From the NCBI GenBank assembly GCA_017640785.1, contig JAEPPZ010000009.1, positions 62,001 to 126,000 of the forward strand: a stretch of 64,000 nt of DNA, given 5' to 3'. Shown here piece by piece: positions 46,049 through 56,134 of this stretch. Both the position numbers and the translations under genes were made by a program. The notes beneath the pieces are model-generated. The model was not told where the DNA came from. It ran no database searches and was given only the letters and a program-made list of their open reading frames with translations. How positions within the stretch are numbered: position 1 is the stretch's first letter; each line of letters begins with the position of its first letter. The stretch is from Balneola sp. (GTDB taxonomy: Bacteria > Bacteroidota > Rhodothermia > Balneolales > Balneolaceae).

Positions 46049-46779
46049 ATTTCGTTTAACTATTTGGTATCAATAAACCTGAGGGTACCTCAAGGGTAAC
46101 AGATTTTATTAATGCTCAGGGGTAATACTTATCCAATTGTCTGTAATAAATTTATAAACGTATCAAATGAATCTGAAATAGAAAGTGGTTTATTATATAA
46201 TTTGAGTCGTCCTGTAATAGAGATGTTATTACATTATTGGCTACTAAATTATATATGAAGTGTTTTTCTCTGACTATAAGCAACAATTTGACAATCATTG
46301 GACGAATAAGCCTGATAAAAGAAAAATAGAAATTTTACTTTTCAGGAACCTTAAAATCGAATTCGAATAATATTCGAGTGCCGGTTCGAGTCCGGCCTGC
46401 GGTACTTTAAAGCCTTGTAGCTCATTATCTTATAGAGTTACAGGGCTTTTTTTTTCACTAACTTATAAATGCTTACCATTCTGGGGACAACATAGGGACA
46501 CAAAATTTAGAATCTTTTCTGCTCAATTGTTGAGATAATTCTATAATTTTTTATAGCTATACGGCGTACTATTCTGCTATTGCTTAGTAATACTTGTTTT
46601 TTTGCATTGTATCTGCAATTTATGATCTAAATGAATATTTATAGTATAAAAGCAGCTCTAACCATAAAGACCATTTTTGGTATTAAATAATTAGCAGATA
46701 AGCAGATGAATGATTTTTTTACTTTAATCTTTGAATTCTTTAGTATTTGAAAAATCCAACCTTATACTGATGAAGAATA
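46049..46779. other. Non-coding stretch with a 3' half of a type II tRNA
   Basis: Most of the stretch is A/T-rich with no gene. At about 46350-46404 is the 3' half of a long-variable-arm tRNA (Leu/Ser class): loop-like CTTAAAA, variable arm TCGAATAATATTCGA, T-arm GCCGGTTCGAGTCCGGC, and CTGCGGTA as the acceptor 3' strand. It is followed by its own terminator. The matching 5' half (starting near ACCGCAG) is absent upstream. Such half-genes are commonly left where a tyrosine integrase inserted DNA in an anticodon loop. The left edge of the mobile element is probably near here. Confidence 0.6.
46409..46456 (+). terminator. Terminator downstream of the tRNA remnant
   Basis: AAAGCCTTGTAGCTC / GAGTTACAGGGCTTTT with a run of nine T, similar in design to the terminator after tRNA-Phe. 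Confidence 0.75.
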
Positions 46780-47862
46780 TTGAATCTACTGGAATATGAA
46801 ATAGACTGGGACACTAAATCCAAATTTGAAAAATCTTTTTCTTTAGATAATTATTTATTTCTACTTACTGCTTTCATTCATATTAAACAGAAGACCTTTT
46901 CAAAAATTGAAAATGGTAGAAAATATTTTAATGTAAGCGATGAACTCAGTTATGAGTACGGCCCAATCAATAATGAAGATTTTAAAGAAGACACTTTTAA
47001 TAGAATATATAGCCTATCATTAGCATATTTAGAAAGATACTGCTCGTATGAGGATATTTTAATGGATATCAGATGGTCTTATGATGGGTTAACTTATAAC
47101 GATTATCTAAAAAGTCGCCCTAAATTTTTAAAAGAAAGACTAGTATCGGTGATGATGTCTTCTGTTAGGAGTTTATACGGACCAAAATTAATTGAAATAG
47201 AAGAGTTTGAAAAGTATAAGTCTAATCTTAGACCTGAACATCAAGACATATATTCTGATATAGACAATTATTCTGAGAAAATTTTTAAAATTATACGGGA
47301 GCAACAATCTGATCCATATACACATCTAATTATGGCTGTTAAAGTAAACCGAAAAGACGAAATAAATAAAATGAGAGCAACGCTTAGATTAGAACATAAT
47401 CAAAGTTTTTTCACTGATGAAGGCATAAAAATTAAAGATTTTCATACACCGACTAGACTTTTTTCACCTTATAATTTAAAAATAGCTCCGTCAGTTGAAT
47501 ATATTGAGGCCAATTTCCTAAAAACACCCCAAAAAATTGCGCTTTTTCAGTATAATAAATTTCACTCTCTTTTAGTAAAAATTGCTGATGCTACTATTAA
47601 ATTAGGGCTTCTTGACGAAATGAATAATCTATTTAGAACTGAACCAGTTTATAAACCTAATATTTATGTGGTAGATGGAGCTCAGAATGCAGTTGATAAA
47701 TATGGCTCTTTGTTTATTAAAAATTTTGAACTGTACCATCCTTCCTCGCTAAGTAAAAAAATAGAAACTTTGTGTTATAAGACTGATAGTAATCACACTT
47801 ATACCAAACTGAAAAAGGGTAGCATCATGAAGGCTATACACAGAAACAAACTTTTCGAATAA
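46780..47862 (+). CDS. Hypothetical protein of the mobile element
   Basis: About 360 residues; the frame begins with TTG at 46780 as no ATG is well placed, so the true start is unsure. Soluble, Tyr- and Lys-rich, low-GC. Segments such as YGPINNEDFKEDTFNRIYSL, DIRWSYDGLTYNDYLKSRPK and NIYVVDGAQNAVDKYGSLFI are distinctive but no family is recognised. First gene after the tRNA remnant, with base composition more A/T-rich than the core genes, consistent with acquired DNA. Confidence 0.7.
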   Translation: MNLLEYEIDWDTKSKFEKSFSLDNYLFLLTAFIHIKQKTFSKIENGRKYFNVSDELSYEYGPINNEDFKEDTFNRIYSLSLAYLERYCSYEDILMDIRWSYDGLTYNDYLKSRPKFLKERLVSVMMSSVRSLYGPKLIEIEEFEKYKSNLRPEHQDIYSDIDNYSEKIFKIIREQQSDPYTHLIMAVKVNRKDEINKMRATLRLEHNQSFFTDEGIKIKDFHTPTRLFSPYNLKIAPSVEYIEANFLKTPQKIALFQYNKFHSLLVKIADATIKLGLLDEMNNLFRTEPVYKPNIYVVDGAQNAVDKYGSLFIKNFELYHPSSLSKKIETLCYKTDSNHTYTKLKKGSIMKAIHRNKLFE

Positions 47863-48052
47863 AATTCTAATAATTGTAAAATTCAGACGACTTCTATTTG
47901 AGCTAGGACTACTCAATTATATCAATAGACATATATCATTATATCTAAGACAGGTCAATAAAAACCTACGACAGCAACTTTAAATAAACAGGGTAGTAAC
48001 GATTCTTTAACCTTCATAATTTTTGAGTCAATTTTAATTACACACAAAAATT

Positions 48053-48250
48053 ATGAAAGTGATTCGCCCAAAACAGTTAGCCAAAATTTTATCTATATCG
48101 ACAGTCACTCTTTGGCGTATGGAAAAACGCGGGGAGCTTCCGCCCCGCAAAAGAATATCAACTCGAGCAGTTGGTTGGCTTGAAAGTGATATTGAAGAGT
48201 GGCTTAATAGCCTGCAAACCTCAACTGTTGATAATTCTGAAGAGGTATAA
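48053..48250 (+). CDS. AlpA-like HTH regulator/excisionase
   Basis: 65 residues. KVIRPKQLAKILSISTVTLW RMEKRGELPPRKRISTRAVG WLESDIEEWL is the AlpA/Xis-type pattern: a helix-turn-helix whose second part is the R-x-G-x-(I/L)-P wing and a W-L-E-S-x-I tail. Such proteins activate or excise integrated elements. Three bases separate its TAA from the next gene, so it probably leads the operon. Confidence 0.9.
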   Translation: MKVIRPKQLAKILSISTVTLWRMEKRGELPPRKRISTRAVGWLESDIEEWLNSLQTSTVDNSEEV

Positions 48251-48253
48251 TAA

Positions 48254-50272
48254 ATGAGTTGCATCAAACTACGAGTAAAGCTAGATCAGACAATTGATTC
48301 CGTTGGAGTAAGTACTCCCACTTTGAATAACGCTGAAAACCCAATGTGGAGTTTCCTGCATACCTTTTGCTTCGAGTATCCACTTGGGCGGTGGCATGGA
48401 GCGATTCAGGAAATTAATACATCCAACGCCTCAAGTAATGAAATCATAATTCCCACCAAGTTAGCAACTAGTCTTGGGCTGAATGAGGATGATAAAGTTA
48501 ATCTATCCATTAGCCATTATGATGCAATTAATACAATGCAGGTTGAAGAACTATCTCCAAAAAAGAGCGATAAAATTCCCACCCTTTGCGAGGGATTAGA
48601 GCTTAACACTCAATGCACTTTTCACTGGGAAGGAAAAACCTTTAAGGTGTTATCCAATGACCCTATTCAAGGATACTTTACCTCAGATACAACGGTGGAG
48701 GATCTTACTGAATCAGAAGATGGAACTGCTAGCAAGGTTATAACTTTTCAGAAGAATCAAGTTCCTGAAAAAAATAGGGGTTTCAATAAACTTGTTGGGG
48801 TAGACTGCACGATTGAGGAAATCAAAAAGAAGATACTTTATCCAATAGAAAACCCAGAAATAGCCCAGAAGTATTTGGGTGCACCTTTAAAGGGTGCCAT
48901 ATTATATGGGCCTTACGGTAATGGTAAAACTTCATTAGCTCGTGCCATATCGGAGGAAGCTAATTTAAATTTCGTTCATCTCCCTGTATCCGACACTTCG
49001 AGTATGTTATTTGGTCCAAGTATTATTAAGCAAGTATATGATACTGCTTCCAAAAACGAAGAAGGAACCATTGTATTTATTGATGAGATTGATTCGGTGG
49101 CTCCAAGAGGAAGTGAGGGATCTACTCTTACATCAACTCTTCAAGAATGCATGGATGGCTTCTCAAATAATAATGTATTCACCTTAGCAGCGACAAACCA
49201 TCCCAACAATATTGCTGAAGGCTTAATGAGGAGTGGAAGATTTGATCTAATCATTCCCGTACCACTACCAGATGTTAGTTCCAGAGAGAAACTCTTACGA
49301 TTTTATCTATCTCCGGTCGAACATGAACCATTAATGAACCTGTCATCACTGGCATCAACAACCAGCTCATACACAAGTTCAGATATAGAAAGTGTCGTAA
49401 AAAGTGCAGGATTAGATGCGCTTGAACGGGCATCTATAAGCGACAGCACCACATTAATTACCCAGGAAGACCTTGAAAAGAATATTCAGGCATTTACTCC
49501 TACTGGAGCTCGAATTCTTAATGTTAGTAAACCTGACCTCTGTTTTAGAGACCTATATGGAATGGAACCGTTCATTACCTCACTTAAGAAAAATCTTGAT
49601 TTGATAAGTGGAAAAACCCCCTCCAGGTACAGCAAAATTAAAGGATCAAAAATGTTACTCTCTGGGCCTCCGGGAACCGGAAAAACCAGTATGGCAAAAG
49701 CTATTGCACACTATCTTGATGCAAGTTTTGTTGCAAGATCAGCTACATCGTTTAAAAGTAAATGGGTAGGTGAAACAGAGGCATCAATTCGTAAACTATT
49801 TACAACGGCAAGGATGTATAAGCCTATTGTACTATTCATCGATGAAATAGATGCTTTAGCTAAGGGTAGAACCTCAGATAATCCACATAGTGCTGACGCC
49901 CTAAATGAGCTATTGGTTCAGTTAGAAGGGTTTGCTGACAATACCGACATATATTTCATTGCGGCAACGAATCGAAGAAACCTGTTGGATAGTGCCTTTT
50001 TGAGTAGGATGAATTATGAGTTCGAAATGCCCCTCCCAAATACACTCCAGCGTAAGCAGATTTTGATTGGGCTCATGGATGGACTGCCCACCAAAGGTAG
50101 CCTGGATTATGAATCACTTGCTAAAGATACAGAGGGACTCTCACACCGTGATTTAAATGGATTAGTTGGGCTAATGCGTGTAAAACTTGATTTGGGTGAA
50201 ATTCATAAAGTAACCCAAAGATCTATATGTGCCCTACTAGATGGATCCCGCCAGACAAATGGAGGTCTATAA
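48254..50272 (+). CDS. Cdc48-like tandem AAA+ ATPase
   Basis: 672 residues. The N-terminal about 110 residues resemble the double-psi-barrel N-domain of Cdc48/p97 (NEIIIPTKLATSLGLNEDDK). AAA1: ILYGPYGNGKTSLARAI (note N in the P-loop), TIVFIDEIDSVAPRG, and SGRFDLIIPVPLP. AAA2: LLSGPPGTGKTSMAKAI, IVLFIDEIDALAKGR and AATNRRNLLDSAFLSRM. Cdc48 proteins extract or unfold proteins. A mobile element carrying one is unusual; it might remodel a replication or defence complex. Overlaps the next gene by 1 base. Confidence 0.9.
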   Translation: MSCIKLRVKLDQTIDSVGVSTPTLNNAENPMWSFLHTFCFEYPLGRWHGAIQEINTSNASSNEIIIPTKLATSLGLNEDDKVNLSISHYDAINTMQVEELSPKKSDKIPTLCEGLELNTQCTFHWEGKTFKVLSNDPIQGYFTSDTTVEDLTESEDGTASKVITFQKNQVPEKNRGFNKLVGVDCTIEEIKKKILYPIENPEIAQKYLGAPLKGAILYGPYGNGKTSLARAISEEANLNFVHLPVSDTSSMLFGPSIIKQVYDTASKNEEGTIVFIDEIDSVAPRGSEGSTLTSTLQECMDGFSNNNVFTLAATNHPNNIAEGLMRSGRFDLIIPVPLPDVSSREKLLRFYLSPVEHEPLMNLSSLASTTSSYTSSDIESVVKSAGLDALERASISDSTTLITQEDLEKNIQAFTPTGARILNVSKPDLCFRDLYGMEPFITSLKKNLDLISGKTPSRYSKIKGSKMLLSGPPGTGKTSMAKAIAHYLDASFVARSATSFKSKWVGETEASIRKLFTTARMYKPIVLFIDEIDALAKGRTSDNPHSADALNELLVQLEGFADNTDIYFIAATNRRNLLDSAFLSRMNYEFEMPLPNTLQRKQILIGLMDGLPTKGSLDYESLAKDTEGLSHRDLNGLVGLMRVKLDLGEIHKVTQRSICALLDGSRQTNGGL

Positions 50273-52506
50273 TGAGCCAGTCTAATTTTTTCTTTTACAG
50301 CCGATACATTACACGCTTAAGTGCGGAAGACAATCTAAATAGTAAATTTCCATTAGTTGGTGATTCACCTTTTGGGGATGGACTTATCGAAATCAAAGGT
50401 GATGGAAACTTCCGGTGCAAAATGACCAATATAAATGGAAATAAGGAAAACTTTCTTAGACACCTTTATCCTTTACTTACTCAGGAAGGCATTGAAAGGG
50501 CAATTCGTTTTGAGGCAAAAGACCTTGATGAATTAAGTTTAGAGCAGTATCAAAGCAAGAAAACTAAAGTAGATTCCGAGGAGTATAAAACTGAATTTAG
50601 CTATTTGACAGGATTAGCACCCCAGACTTTTGATGGGGTATGGTTGGACAGTATCACTGAGGAGTTTTACGCATATGAAGTAGGTGCTATTAACCATCCT
50701 ATTTGTAGGTATCAGTGGAAACATGGAGATCGAAAAGATACCATATTGGGGACTCCAAGGATTCAGAAAGTTGATAGTAAACGGCTCTGGTTTACTAAAA
50801 ACCATTTTGAAGCCAACGAACTAAAAAAGCTTATTGATGATCCAGTGTTCGTCAGACCAAATGCTGATGCGCTAGGCTGGAATGATTATCAGACACTGGT
50901 TAAGGGGAAAGAAGTGATCTGTTTAATCGGTGATGAGAAAGGGAGCTGGAGATATTCCTTCTATCCTTTTTTGAAACAGATAAAAACATCAGCTTCTAGC
51001 ATTGCAACAGTGTATCTCTCTCCACTACTGGGTGATGATGCTCTTGCAAAGCACTTGAATACTAAAAGCATCCGTCTTATCCAAGACACTGCCCAAAAGC
51101 TGCTTGGAGAATCCCTCTTGATAATTGCTGAACATATCTACAATGAGTTCACTAGCCAGCGCCAGCAAAACACATTGTATTTTCCTCAAGATCTAAATAG
51201 CAATCTATTTTGGTATGGGCTAGCTGACGGACACATGGTTCATTCTTCCCCAATAAATATTTTCTCAAAAGAAGAGCTTGAAAGCAAATATTCTATTACT
51301 ACTCATGTCTACCCTAGCTCTGATATCCGTTTGACTAAGAAAGAAGTCTTAAACATTATTTCATCAAGCAGTCAGCTTACCCCACTAAACACTTTTCACC
51401 AAATCAGAAAATTTTTTGTCAAGTATGTCTATTTTGAACATAAGCAGCACACTACATTATGTACACTGTGGGTGTTAGGGACGTATATCTACCAGTTATT
51501 TCCTGAATTCCCTTACCTCCATCTTATGGGACATAGAAATTCAGGTAAAACTACCCTGATGGAAATAATATCAGAATGTAGTTTTAATGGGCTACGTGAG
51601 TCGCAGACAAGTAAAGCAAACCTGATTAAAAATATCCATGAAATAGGATCAACGGTGTGTTTGGATGAGTTTGAGCCTAATTCTAAAGGCACGGAGGATC
51701 AGTATATCCAAATGCTCAAGTCTGGTTACCGAAAGGGGGGAAATTATTCTAGAATGACAGGTAAAAAACAGGAATCTACGTTAAATGTATATTCCCCTAA
51801 AATTTTAGCTGGAGAAAGTAATATTGCCAATGAGGCCCTTAAATCTAGAGTTATTCAGATTAAAACACAGACAAAACCGTTAGGTGCTTCTTTGAGACTA
51901 TGGGACATAGAGGCTTCTAAAAACATAAAAACTTCAAAAATAATACGCCGTGGAGGTTATGCTCTTGGGTTACATCATCACCAAAGTATTAAACGAAATT
52001 ACAATCGCATCCACCCTGAGATCCACCTTCCCAGTGGTACGATGATTGGCTCCAGAAAGCGTCAGTTGGTAGCACCTTTGTTGTCAATAGCCCGTTTATT
52101 AGATACAGGGCAGGGTTCTACAAATGTTGAAGATGAGCTCCTTACCGCTGTAGAAATTTCATGGAATGAGCAGTTCGCTATTCATAATAAGGCGGCAAAG
52201 CTTTTATACGAACTTTTAGAGAAATGGAATAAGGATTCATCTTTCAAAAGGTATAAGGTTGATTCTAAATATCTATGGATTAGCAATAAAGTCTGGTTCA
52301 ACACAGAGTTGGCAGAGTATTTGGGTTCTAAAGATGCGGTACTAAAATGGTTTGAGAACTTAAGTGGTATCAATAAGGGATCAACACACTTTAAGTATGG
52401 TGGGACTGACGGAACTGGTGATTCTGAGGGATACACAAAATTTCCTCTCAATCTAAAAATAAAAAATATTACTATCGGTGAGATCTTTAGACGTAAAACG
52501 CCCTAA
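50272..52506 (+). CDS. P-loop ATPase of the mobile element (replication-helicase-like)
   Basis: 744 residues from ATG at 50272, which shares an A with the upstream TAA and has GGAGG 6 bases before. N-terminal half without a known fold. ATPase core: LMGHRNSGKTTLMEIISE (Walker A), TVCLDEFEPNSKGTEDQ (Walker B) and an arginine-bearing ANEALKSRVIQIKT. The order matches SF3/D5-like or DUF927-type element helicases, but the exact family is not settled. Coupled to the Cdc48-like gene. Confidence 0.75.
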   Translation: MSQSNFFFYSRYITRLSAEDNLNSKFPLVGDSPFGDGLIEIKGDGNFRCKMTNINGNKENFLRHLYPLLTQEGIERAIRFEAKDLDELSLEQYQSKKTKVDSEEYKTEFSYLTGLAPQTFDGVWLDSITEEFYAYEVGAINHPICRYQWKHGDRKDTILGTPRIQKVDSKRLWFTKNHFEANELKKLIDDPVFVRPNADALGWNDYQTLVKGKEVICLIGDEKGSWRYSFYPFLKQIKTSASSIATVYLSPLLGDDALAKHLNTKSIRLIQDTAQKLLGESLLIIAEHIYNEFTSQRQQNTLYFPQDLNSNLFWYGLADGHMVHSSPINIFSKEELESKYSITTHVYPSSDIRLTKKEVLNIISSSSQLTPLNTFHQIRKFFVKYVYFEHKQHTTLCTLWVLGTYIYQLFPEFPYLHLMGHRNSGKTTLMEIISECSFNGLRESQTSKANLIKNIHEIGSTVCLDEFEPNSKGTEDQYIQMLKSGYRKGGNYSRMTGKKQESTLNVYSPKILAGESNIANEALKSRVIQIKTQTKPLGASLRLWDIEASKNIKTSKIIRRGGYALGLHHHQSIKRNYNRIHPEIHLPSGTMIGSRKRQLVAPLLSIARLLDTGQGSTNVEDELLTAVEISWNEQFAIHNKAAKLLYELLEKWNKDSSFKRYKVDSKYLWISNKVWFNTELAEYLGSKDAVLKWFENLSGINKGSTHFKYGGTDGTGDSEGYTKFPLNLKIKNITIGEIFRRKTP

Positions 52507-52829
52507 AAGTCCTTCAAGAGGCTGGTTCTAAAATTCTAAAGCATCTAAAACGGTTTGGGTAAAGTGTACTTTACAGTATGAAGTTAACACCTATCGCAGT
52601 TTGGAACCTGTTTATACGATACTGATTTAGAAGTTTTAGATTTTATTATCGTAGTAAAATTGGGCTCCACAGCGTCATATAAAGCTTTATAAAATAAATA
52701 TCCTATTACAGCTGTTTTTATTTGTTTTAGATTTGATTATTAACACGTCAAGGTGTAGAATTATAGAAAGGGATGTGCGAACACCCCGCTAAATTAAAAT
52801 TTAAACCCCTAATAAATAGGAATTATAAA
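52507..52829. other. Non-coding stretch before the TGA-containing genes
   Basis: No gene in either code. It contains two related segments TTTTAGATTTTATTAT (about 52634) and TTTTAGATTTGATTAT (about 52725) and A/T-rich sequence that could form promoters; AATAGGAATTATAAAATG provides a weak ribosome binding site for the gene at 52830. No suppressor tRNA is seen. Confidence 0.5.
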
Positions 52830-53408
52830 ATGAAAAATCATATCAGAATTAATCAGGTCCACAGTGGGCCAAGAGGCTGAACCAAAAAGCTCATGGAAGT
52901 CCATGGGGAACAGAAAGTACGCGAGTACTGGATAGAACATGGCAACCGGAAAACCGCGGAGCACTTTGGGGTTTCGCCATGAACAATCACTCACTGCAGA
53001 AAGAAATACCAATGGAAACGCCCCCTCGAAAAGGTACCCAATATTCTAAAAGCAGTAGCCAGAGGAAATGCAGATCCAAATAATTATCCTCATCTAGAAT
53101 TTAACGCCCCCATTTCCAGTGTTGGGGTTCCTCAAAAGGAGGACATCCAACGGCACGCCTACTACCTGATTAAAAAGCGCACCTTTATTGGATTTTGCAC
53201 TTTAAACCAAGGGTACACCTATTGTGATAATATCTATAGGTGATTCGAAGGTGACCCTAAGATGGACTGGGTAGAATCCTATGAGGATTTGATTAAGGCC
53301 ATGAAAGACGATAAATCAGGATACTTCGAGCCTAGACACTTCCAAAAAGTCGAAACCGTCTATAAGCACTACACGGAGCGAACATCAGGGTTTTATTTTG
53401 AAGACTAG
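52830..53408 (+). CDS. HTH protein with three in-frame TGA codons (UGA read as Trp?)
   Basis: With TGA read as Trp the frame runs 192 residues from ATG 52830 to TAG 53406. TGA occurs at 52878 (residue 17), 52980 (51) and 53241 (138); TGG is also used three times. Residues about 30-65 form a helix-turn-helix (REYWIEHGNRKTAEHFGVSP-[TGA]-TITHCRKKYQW), and a residue like Trp or Lys is normal at the interrupted spot. The rest (AYYLIKKRTFIGFCTLNQGY, KAMKDDKSGYFEPRHF) is unassigned. No frameshift and no other stop. If TAG were also read, the frame would extend to TAA 53448. As a standard-code gene it would be a fragment. Confidence 0.7.
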
Positions 53409-53454
53409 GGTGAGACCCAATTGATTCAAAAGAAATCAAGAACTATATAATGAG

Positions 53455-53478
53455 CCAATCCTTTTCAGGAAGGATTGG
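53455..53478 (+). terminator. Hairpin terminator after the HTH gene
   Basis: Perfect 9-bp stem CCAATCCTT / AAGGATTGG with a six-base loop, followed by a pyrimidine-rich tail (CCTTCATT). The T run is weak. Confidence 0.65.
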
Positions 53479-53578
53479 CCTTCATTACCATTAAAACACA
53501 ACATAAATTTTTGGACTCGGAAATAACTTGTTTGATGCTGTTCCAATTAATAAAATAAAAACAGAAGAAATAAAAATT

Positions 53579-56059
53579 ATGAAAATAGAATTTACAGCCG
53601 ATATGCGCACTTTTGACGCTAAGCCAAACCAACAGGAAGCAGCCCGAATTAGCGGAAGCCTAAAACCTGTGTATGTAGAAAGTGTCGAAGAATTCGTGGA
53701 AGATATGCAGCATGGTCGTACCTGAAGCCCATCCAACTTTAATGGTTCGCGATCGAATGCCAACTGAATAGGCCAAAGTATTCTAGCGCTTGATGTGGAT
53801 GGGGGGTTGACACCCGGAGAAGCTATCCAAAGAATGCGAGCCTATGAACTCACACCCAATGCTTGGTATCCTACCTTTAGTGACTCGCCAGCAAAACGTA
53901 AGTTTAGGCTCATATTCTTCCTGGATACCTTCATCACTGACATTGATGCCAGAAATTATCTAATGGATGGTCTATTCGCTCTATACCCGGAAGCCGATCG
54001 AGCTTGTAAAGATCCCGCTCATATTTTCTACGGGACCAATAAGAACGGTCAGGTGCTAAATTCCAAAGCGTTGCCGTTGGATCTTTTCTTAACCGTGCTG
54101 GAATCAGATAAGATTAAAAACGGTGCCAGACTACGAAACATAGACCCTCAGAAAGCAGGAGCAGCGTTTTTGAGAAAAATTGGAGAAACTGAAGTCTCCT
54201 ATAGTAATACTATAGGAGACTTACAAAAAGCCACACCTGAGCAAAAAAAAAATTACTATGAAAGTCTTAAAAAAAATAAACGCGGTAAAATTGTCGATTT
54301 TGATAAGCTACAATCCAGAGTTCGGCTATTTTTCGACTTCATGCATAGTGAGCAGCGACTATCGTATGCTCAACTCTTAGGGCTAGCGCAAAGCTTGGCA
54401 TGAATGAATGGTGGACAGAAAATCTATGAAGATCGCCTCCAAGAGTTTAATGCTACCCATACGGGGAAAAACCCCTACCCTAAAGACGGCCGTTTTGAGC
54501 TTATGCGTAGCCTCAACAAGTATAATAAGCGCATTGACACAGCTTATTTCCCTCAGCGACTGGAAAACTTTTCGCCCTACCCTTCTGACCACGCTTACCG
54601 CAATTTAATAACGGCCGAGCGAGACCTTATTGATGGAATAGAGCAAACCCAGCCCATCCAAAGAATGTCTCTTATACACGCTGAACAACTTCTCAATTAT
54701 AAGTTTAATGAAGCCATGGATTGCCTGCGCGACGATATATGGATTTTTAGGTTGCCTACAGGTATAGGGAAAACCCGGCGAATAAAAGAATTGGATGAAG
54801 TTACTTTAGCCTTTCCAACGAACAATCTGAAGCGAGAGGTATATTCCGAGCGGGAAGACGCTACCTCTGCGACTTTGACCCCTGAATTCCCTGTATTTAC
54901 CGACGAAGTCCTCAATGAAGGCATTCAAAGGCTCTTTAAAGCTGGGTTTGTAAAGCAAGTCCACAAGCTACTTTGGGATCTAACAAAAGGGCTTGGGTGT
55001 GGCACGAATGATCAACAGCTGGCTCAAGCGTACATTGACAAAAACCAAGCAGTGCAACACTCCGTTGGTAGCGTCTTTACCACACACTCTCGCGCAATCC
55101 ATACCCCATTTAGTCACGACACCATCATCTTTGATGAAGACCCTCTTTCGCTACTCTTAGATGTAGATACTTTGAAGATTGCTGACTTGAAGAAGATTAA
55201 AAAGAAAAGTAGATCGATATTATTCGGCCATTACCGGACTAGTCTCATTGGACTCCAGCGATATTTGGAAGGCGTTGAAGAGGGGGAAATCCTCACTCTA
55301 CCTGATGAGCATAAAGTTGATATCGCAAACGAGTGGCAGCATATCATGCAAACAGAGGGTATTACCAGCAATATTATGAAGTTTCTTGGCTGTACGTATT
55401 TCTACAAAGATGAGTCTGATCGTGATTTGATCCACTTTATACACAAGGAGAAGCTCCCCGATGATAAAAAGATCATTATCATGAGCGCTACCATTCCCGT
55501 TGAAATCTATAAAGAGCTTTATGGGGAGCGAGTGAATGTTATAGACATTACAGATGTAACGCACCGTGGAAGTATTACCCAACACACTAAGTATTCTTAC
55601 TCTAGAAATAGTTTAGCCCAACGATTAGAACAGGCCAATACCAAGCTTAATAAACGCCCTACCATTACCTTTAAAAGCTTCAATGAACAAATAGACAATG
55701 CTACCCCTGATATGTGGTTTGGAAACTGTTCTGGGTATAACAACTACACAGGGATTTCCATTAATGTGCTTGGAACTCCACACAAACACAATGCTCAGTA
55801 CCTGCTGATTGGTAAAGTGCTAGGCGTTCCTGTCGATACTTTTAATCGAGGCTTTAGAATGCAAATGGTCGAGTGAAACGGGTTTCGTTTCAACTTCAAT
55901 ACCTACGACAATAAGCGCCTGCAAAACATTCAGCTGAGCCTTATTGAAAGCGAATTGACACAAGCTGCTGGACGAGCCCGAGCCCTCAGAGAAGAAGTGG
56001 AAGTAGATATATACGCCAACTTGCCACTGCGAATTACTCAAACCTTTGTGGATGATTAG
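53579..56059 (+). CDS. Primase/SF2-helicase with four in-frame TGA codons (UGA as Trp?)
   Basis: 826 residues from ATG 53579 to TAG 56057 if TGA is Trp. TGA codons: 53723 (residue 49), 53765 (63), 54401 (275) and 55874 (766); five TGG are also present. The primase-like N-region reads RT-[TGA]-SPSNFNGSRSNAN-[TGA], then ILALDVDGGLTPGEAI, where the family has a Trp-Ser-Pro motif. Helicase: Walker A LPTGIGKTRR (about 392-401), DEDP box TIIFDEDPLSLL (about 519-522), motif III IIIMSATIP (about 636-640), and motif VI QAAGRARALRE (about 795-805), which lies after the fourth TGA. No frameshift or other stop over 2.5 kb. Likely the element's replication protein. Confidence 0.8.
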
Positions 56060-56134
56060 CTAAATGTACACCCCTAAGTCCTTGCAGAAATGTCGGGGCT
56101 TTTTTCTCGAGGTTATTTTGAATCTTGCGGGAAT

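Noticed and set aside
46049-46410. Complete suppressor tRNA in the gap after tRNA-Phe
   Set aside because: Only the 3' half of a long-variable-arm tRNA is present; no matching 5' acceptor or D-arm, and no UCA anticodon.
53406-53450. TAG at 53406 as a further recoded codon, extending the HTH protein to TAA 53448
   Set aside because: Only one TAG is involved and 14 extra residues give no recognisable feature; a TAG stop is the simpler reading. The terminator at 53455 fits either end.
52830-56059. In-frame TGA codons as selenocysteine
   Set aside because: Seven sites across two unrelated proteins, no SECIS-like hairpin noticed after the TGAs, and no redox context; Trp fits better.
52830-56059. 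Simple pseudogenes by hypermutation (TGG to TGA)
   Set aside because: Not excluded, but hypermutation at GG would also give TAG about as often, and none is found inside the frames; no frameshifts either. Kept as the main alternative.
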